Assembly (NCBI RefSeq): GCF_002869965.1 | Contig: NZ_PEBS01000039.1 | Coordinates: 1-54,877 of the forward strand | Direction of reading: 5' to 3' | Origin: Janthinobacterium sp. ROICE36 | GTDB lineage: Bacteria > Pseudomonadota > Gammaproteobacteria > Burkholderiales > Burkholderiaceae_D | DNA: 54,877 nucleotides | Shown here: positions 51,095 to 54,877 of the stretch, piece by piece | How positions within the stretch are numbered: position 1 is the first letter of the stretch | How the letters are laid out: every line of letters starts with the position of its first letter | Notes under the pieces: generated by a model | Told to the model about the DNA's origin: nothing | The model's database searches: none | What the model saw: the letters and a program-made list of their open reading frames with translations, nothing else | Program-made: the position numbers and the translations under genes

Positions 51095-52291
51095 ATGCGT
51101 CTATTTCTCTGGTTACTCGCCCTGATGGCCGCGGCGATCGGTATCGCCGTGACGGCCCGTTTCAACCCTGGCAACGTGGTGCTGTTCTATCCGCCTTACC
51201 GCATCGATTTGTCGCTGAACTTCTTCTTGCTGCTGCAGGTCGTGCTGTTCGTGCTGCTGTACCTGCTGGTGCGCGCCGTGCGCGCCACCGCGCGCATGCC
51301 GGCGCAAGTGGCGGCCTACCGCCAGCGCAAGCGTGAGCGCGATGGCAACAAGGGCTTGCGCGAAGCCTTGAAAGCCTTGTTCGAAGGGCGTTTCGGCCAT
51401 GCGGAAAAAGCCGCCTTGCGCGCCGCCGAGCTGGAAGAAAACGCGGGCCTGGCCGCGCTGATCGGCGCGCGCGCCGCGCACCGCATGCGCCAGTCCGAGC
51501 GCCGCGACAGCTGGCTGGCCCGCGTCGAAGGCGATGCCAGCCTGAAGACGGCCCGTTTGATGACGGTGACGGAATTGCTGGTCGACGACCACCAGCCGGA
51601 AGCGGCGCTGGCCGCCGTGCGCGAACTCAATGCCAGCGGCACGCGCCATCTCCATGCGCTGCAATGGTCGTTGAAGGCCGAGCAGCAGGCGAAGAATTGG
51701 CCGGAAGTGCTGCGCCTCGTGCGTTCGCTCGACAAGCACCGCGCCCTGCATCCGGCCCTGTCGTCGCGCCTGCGCGAACTGGCCTACGACCATTTGCTGT
51801 CCGATTCTTCGCATGACGCCGAATCGCTGATGCGCGTGTGGTCCACCGTGCCCAGCGCGGACCGTGTCAAGCCGTACATCGCCTGCCGCGCCGCCACGGC
51901 CCTTAACGCGCGCGGCTTGCATGACGAAGCGCGCCTCGTGTGCGAAGAGTCGCTGGCCGCCGATTGGGACGAGCGCGTCGTGCGCGCCTACCGCGAAGCG
52001 GCGGCGCCCGCCGGCACGCCGGCCCTGCTGCTGCAGATCGAGCATTGCGAGCAATGGATGAAACAGCGTCCGCTGGATGCGGAACTGGCGCTGACCCTGG
52101 GCACCCTGTGTCTCAAGCAAAAACTGTGGGGCAAGGCCCAGCGCCACCTGGAGCAGGCTTTGTCCGACGCGCACGAGCCGCAAATGGTGCGCGACGCCCA
52201 CCTGAAGCTGGCGCAGATGCACGATGCCTTGCAACAAACGGAACAGGCCTCCGCGCATTACCGGCAGTGCGCCTTGGCCACCATCCTGTAA
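51095..52291 (+). CDS. hemY: HemY, heme-synthesis-associated TPR membrane protein
   Basis: This 398-residue protein has two N-terminal transmembrane helices (about 3-20 and 38-60) and a cytoplasmic or periplasmic tail of tetratricopeptide-type repeats (for example LEQALSDAHEPQMVRDAHLKL). It is the HemY of gamma/betaproteobacterial hem operons, not the Bacillus protoporphyrinogen oxidase of the same name. It starts 4 nt after hemX and closes the operon at a terminator. Confidence 0.9.
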   Translation: MRLFLWLLALMAAAIGIAVTARFNPGNVVLFYPPYRIDLSLNFFLLLQVVLFVLLYLLVRAVRATARMPAQVAAYRQRKRERDGNKGLREALKALFEGRFGHAEKAALRAAELEENAGLAALIGARAAHRMRQSERRDSWLARVEGDASLKTARLMTVTELLVDDHQPEAALAAVRELNASGTRHLHALQWSLKAEQQAKNWPEVLRLVRSLDKHRALHPALSSRLRELAYDHLLSDSSHDAESLMRVWSTVPSADRVKPYIACRAATALNARGLHDEARLVCEESLAADWDERVVRAYREAAAPAGTPALLLQIEHCEQWMKQRPLDAELALTLGTLCLKQKLWGKAQRHLEQALSDAHEPQMVRDAHLKLAQMHDALQQTEQASAHYRQCALATIL

Positions 52292-52306
52292 GCGACTCGC
52301 AGACGT

Positions 52307-52343
52307 AAAAAAGCCGTTCAGTGCAGACTGAACGGCTTTTTTT
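52307..52343. terminator. bidirectional intrinsic terminator after hemY
   Basis: Ten-base arms GCCGTTCAGT/ACTGAACGGC with a GCAG loop and flanking A/T runs. It lies between the hem operon and convergent gcd. Confidence 0.92.
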
Positions 52344-52379
52344 GTGCGCTACTACCTTGCTAACTTACTTCTTCGAGCT

Positions 52380-54749
52380 TTACTTCTTCGTTACCGCAGT
52401 ACCTTCGGGCAAGGCATACGCGACCAGTGTGTCGCTCATCTTGGTGCCCAGCGAACCGTGGCCGCCGGCCATGACGACGACGAACTGGCGTCCCGACTTG
52501 TTCGACACATAGCTCATCGGCGTAGCCTGGCCGCCGGCTGGCAAACGGGCTTTCCAGATGACCTTGCCGTTGCTGACATCGTAGGCGCGGATGTAGTAGT
52601 CGAGCGTGCTGCTGAGGAAGGTCACGCCGCCACCCGTGGTGACCATGCCGCCCAGGCTGGGCACGCCCAGTGGCAATGGAATCGGCACGGGACCGCTGTC
52701 GCGCGTGGTGCCATTCTTGTGCATCCATACTTTTTTCATGGTGCGCAGGTCGACGGCGGCTACATAGCCCCACGGCGGTGCCTGGCATGGGAAGCCCTGT
52801 GGTGACAAAAAGGCCTTGATTTCCACGGCGAACGGTACGCCCGTCTGCGGTTGCAAGCCCATTTCGCCGCCCGTGCCGCCCTTGGCCGTCGTTTCCGCGC
52901 GCGGCACGAGTTTTTCCAGGAAACCCATGTAGTCAGGGTTGACGATCAGCAATTGGCGCACGGGGTCGATGGCCGCGCCACCCCATTCGAAGATGCCCAG
53001 CGGGCCCGGCGAGATGACGGCGCCCTTGCCGGCCGTTTGCGGCGTGAACGGGCCTTCATAGCGGCGTTCCTTGAAGATGATGCGGCAAGCGAGCTGGTCA
53101 AACGGCGTGGTGCCCCACATGTCCGCTTCGCTGATATTGCGTTCTGGCAAGAACGTCAGGGCCGAGAAGGGCTGCGTGGGCGACAAGGTGTCGCCAGCGG
53201 CAGGATTGCTCGTCGGCACGGGTTTTTCCGGCGCCGGCACGACCAGGCTGCCATCGCGGCGGTCGATCACGTAGATATCACCGCGTTTCGTCGTGGCTAC
53301 CACGGAGGGGACTTTGCCTTTCGGCGTGTCGATGTCGACCAGCGACGGCTGGCCGCCGATGTCCATGTCCCAGATGTCATGGTGCACGGTCTGGTAGACC
53401 CAGCGCACTTTACCCGTTGCCAGGTCCAGCGCGACGATGGCGCTGTTGAATTTCTCGCCATTCTTGTTGCGCTTGCCGCCCCAGGTATCGGGGGTTTCAT
53501 TGCCCATCGGAATGTACACCATGCCCAGCTTTTCATCGATGCTGGCCACGCCCCAGGAATTGGGCGAATTGTTGGTGTAGTGCTTGCCTTCGGGGAAGGG
53601 TTTGGTATCGTCCGGCGTGGCCGGGTCCCAGTTCCACAGCAACTTGCCCGTGACGGTATCGTAGCCGCGGATCACGCCCGACGGCTCTTCCGTCGAATGG
53701 TTGTCCGTCACGCTGGCGGCGATCACGGCCACGTTTTGCGCCACGGCCGGCGGCGAAGTGTGCATCAGGAAACCGCGCTTGATCATGGCCATGTTTTTAT
53801 ACAGGTTGACGACGCCGTTGTGGCCGAAGCTCTTGCACGACTCGCCCGTATCGGCATTCACGGCGATCATGGTGCCATCCATGGTCGGCGCCAGGATGCG
53901 GCGCGGGCATTCCATTGTGGCCGCCTGCGGTGCAGGGTTGTTCTTGGCGCGCCCCGCGTTGACGTCCCAGTAGGCCACGCCACGGCAGATCATGTGCTGG
54001 TAGCTGGCCGCGTCGCGGTTGATCTTCGGATCGTGGCGCCAGAGCTCCTTGCCCGTGTCCGGGTTCAGGGCGATGACGATATTGTGCGGCGTGCACAGAT
54101 ACAGCATGTCATTGACCTTCAACGGCGTGACTTCGTTGGCGATCTCGCCCGGGTCGTTCGGCCCCTTGAAGTCGCCCGTGTGGTAGGTCCAGGCTTCTTT
54201 CAAGCCAGAAATATTGGCCGGCGTGATCTGCGCGGCGGGGGCGTAACGGTCGCCATAGCCGGAGCGGCCATACGCGGACCAGTCATTGTGCTCGACGCCG
54301 GGCGCCAGGTCGCCGGTGGCGGTGGCCGCCATGTTTTCGGCAGGCACGTCGCCATGCAGGTCATGGTAGTCCTGGAACAGGGCGATGACGCCGGCGATGA
54401 CGGTCAGGGCCACGGCAGCGCTCAAGGCCGTCTTGCCCGCTTGCGGCTGTTTCCCGGCGGCAGGTGGCGCCAGGCGGCGGCTGACGAAGGGCAGCAGCAG
54501 CCAGACGGCGGCGGCAAACCAGATGTCCAGGCGCGGCAGCAATTGCCACCAGTCGAATTTCACTTCAACGACAGACCAGATGAGGGTGGCGAGCAACAGC
54601 AGCGCCATGCACGGTTGCGCACTGCGCTTGCCCTGGAACACCAGTGCGCCGGCAACCAGCATGCCTATGCCGGCCAGCAAGTAGTACCAGGAGCCGCCGA
54701 GCGTGGCCAGCCAGATGCCGCCGCCCAGCAGGGCGAGGCCAAACAGAAT
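52380..54749 (-). CDS. gcd: PQQ-dependent membrane glucose dehydrogenase, 5' end disrupted by IS66
   Basis: This is the quinoprotein dehydrogenase of the membrane-bound glucose/quinate/shikimate type. The frame has four or five N-terminal transmembrane helices, then an eight-bladed PQQ propeller domain (from about GVEHNDWSAYGRSGYGDRYA; blades contain GKELWRHDP, GKVRWVYQ and GKVIWKAR). The frame is open from 54756 and, up to 54680, reads like the start of helix 1 (LFGLALLGGGIWLATLGGSWYY) without a start codon. Upstream, where about 15-20 codons should follow, an IS66 terminus begins. Usable starts in the remaining gene are TTG 54680 and ATG 54662, which would remove helix 1. The enzyme is probably crippled or expressed from the element. 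It normally oxidises glucose to gluconate in the periplasm and feeds ubiquinone. Confidence 0.85.
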   Translation of the reverse strand: MLFGLALLGGGIWLATLGGSWYYLLAGIGMLVAGALVFQGKRSAQPCMALLLLATLIWSVVEVKFDWWQLLPRLDIWFAAAVWLLLPFVSRRLAPPAAGKQPQAGKTALSAAVALTVIAGVIALFQDYHDLHGDVPAENMAATATGDLAPGVEHNDWSAYGRSGYGDRYAPAAQITPANISGLKEAWTYHTGDFKGPNDPGEIANEVTPLKVNDMLYLCTPHNIVIALNPDTGKELWRHDPKINRDAASYQHMICRGVAYWDVNAGRAKNNPAPQAATMECPRRILAPTMDGTMIAVNADTGESCKSFGHNGVVNLYKNMAMIKRGFLMHTSPPAVAQNVAVIAASVTDNHSTEEPSGVIRGYDTVTGKLLWNWDPATPDDTKPFPEGKHYTNNSPNSWGVASIDEKLGMVYIPMGNETPDTWGGKRNKNGEKFNSAIVALDLATGKVRWVYQTVHHDIWDMDIGGQPSLVDIDTPKGKVPSVVATTKRGDIYVIDRRDGSLVVPAPEKPVPTSNPAAGDTLSPTQPFSALTFLPERNISEADMWGTTPFDQLACRIIFKERRYEGPFTPQTAGKGAVISPGPLGIFEWGGAAIDPVRQLLIVNPDYMGFLEKLVPRAETTAKGGTGGEMGLQPQTGVPFAVEIKAFLSPQGFPCQAPPWGYVAAVDLRTMKKVWMHKNGTTRDSGPVPIPLPLGVPSLGGMVTTGGGVTFLSSTLDYYIRAYDVSNGKVIWKARLPAGGQATPMSYVSNKSGRQFVVVMAGGHGSLGTKMSDTLVAYALPEGTAVTKK

Positions 54750-54750
54750 G

Positions 54751-54877
54751 GTAACTGTTCAGCCGGGGGCTGGCTGAATCGGGTTTCCAGCGAAGGCGCG
54801 TTGCAAGACGGCGAGCATGCCATGGCCTTGTTTCCGTAGCGTGTCGAGGCAGGAGCGAATAACGCAGAAGTTTTGCG
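54751..54877. mobile_element. end of an IS66-family insertion sequence (partial)
   Basis: GTAACTGTTCAGCC at 54751 fits the GTAA-type terminal repeat of IS66 elements, and the transposase C-terminus lies just inside it. A hairpin TTCAGCC-N7-GGCTGAA (54758-54778) overlaps the tnpC stop. The element continues past the window edge, so its other end and the target duplication cannot be seen. Confidence 0.65.
54759..54875 (-). CDS. tnpC: IS66-family transposase TnpC, C-terminal 38 residues
   Basis: This partial gene enters from the right edge of the window. Its 38 visible residues begin QNFCVIRSCLDTLRKQGHGM and finish AFAGNPIQPAPG. The RSxLxTxRKQG block close to the C-terminus is the recognisable end of IS66-family transposases. 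It ends at TGA 54759-54761, only 8 bp before the element boundary. Its frame is the same as that of gcd, and it is read in the same direction, so transcripts from the element would run into gcd. Confidence 0.75.
   Translation of the reverse strand, partial: QNFCVIRSCLDTLRKQGHGMLAVLQRAFAGNPIQPAPG

Noticed and set aside
54758..54778. TTCAGCC-N7-GGCTGAA hairpin read as a terminator
   Set aside because: There is no T-run on either side; it is more likely part of the IS66 end.
1..54877. CRISPR array, prophage or secondary-metabolite cluster
   Set aside because: No regularly spaced repeats, phage structural genes or modular synthases were seen anywhere in the window.

Overview
The window (about 55 kb, GC-rich) looks like chromosomal DNA of a betaproteobacterium in the Oxalobacteraceae, most like Janthinobacterium, Duganella or Massilia. 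The assignment rests on gene content and protein style (long N-terminally extended RpoD, hemCDXY order, PHA phasins, PEP-CTERM protein, Burkholderiales-type tad locus), not on a database search. No rRNA, tRNA or CRISPR array was seen.

Region 1 (1-13.3 kb) is a tad/Flp type IVc pilus locus, read left to right. It starts with a decayed LuxR-type regulator remnant. Next come a 48-codon prepilin-like gene that is easy to miss, the flp pilin, the prepilin peptidase tadV, an unusual AAA+ ATPase, cpaB, the secretin cpaC, a small lipoprotein, tadZ, tadA, tadB, tadC and tadD. The locus closes with a 740-residue Ig-like lipoprotein and a bidirectional terminator. The minor pseudopilins TadE, TadF and TadG are not in the window.

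Region 2 (13.3-24.4 kb) holds suhB, trmJ with an overlapping LysR regulator gene, and an MFS exporter behind a clear palindromic operator. A translationally coupled Tat-protein/GMC oxidoreductase/lipase operon follows, then a 1212-residue REC-REC-GAF-PAS-GGDEF-EAL-REC protein that starts at TTG.

Region 3 (24.4-33.4 kb) has a storage and stress flavour. It carries a PhaF-like phasin, a TetR regulator, a TPR protein, a LOG-family enzyme and a PEP-CTERM protein preceded by a perfect FNR box. A YgjP metallopeptidase, a KGG stress protein and a second phasin follow, with an FNR-like half-conserved box upstream of the phasin. The region ends with purU, yaeQ, a DUF2807 protein and an RlmI-like methyltransferase gene that stops before its catalytic domain.

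Region 4 (33.4-43 kb) has a coupled pair of cytochrome c genes with no adjacent dehydrogenase. Divergent from them is a MocR-type regulator with a direct-repeat operator. Then come a DUF4870 membrane protein, an RNase D-like exonuclease, a ProQ-domain protein and rpoD. A promoter-terminator pair with no convincing gene lies in front of rpoD. An HAF-repeat protein follows.

Region 5 (43-54.9 kb) carries an orphan NarL-type sensor kinase, ppc, the hemC-hemD-hemX-hemY operon and a PQQ-dependent membrane glucose dehydrogenase. The first codons of that dehydrogenase gene have been replaced by an IS66-family insertion sequence, which runs off the window edge.
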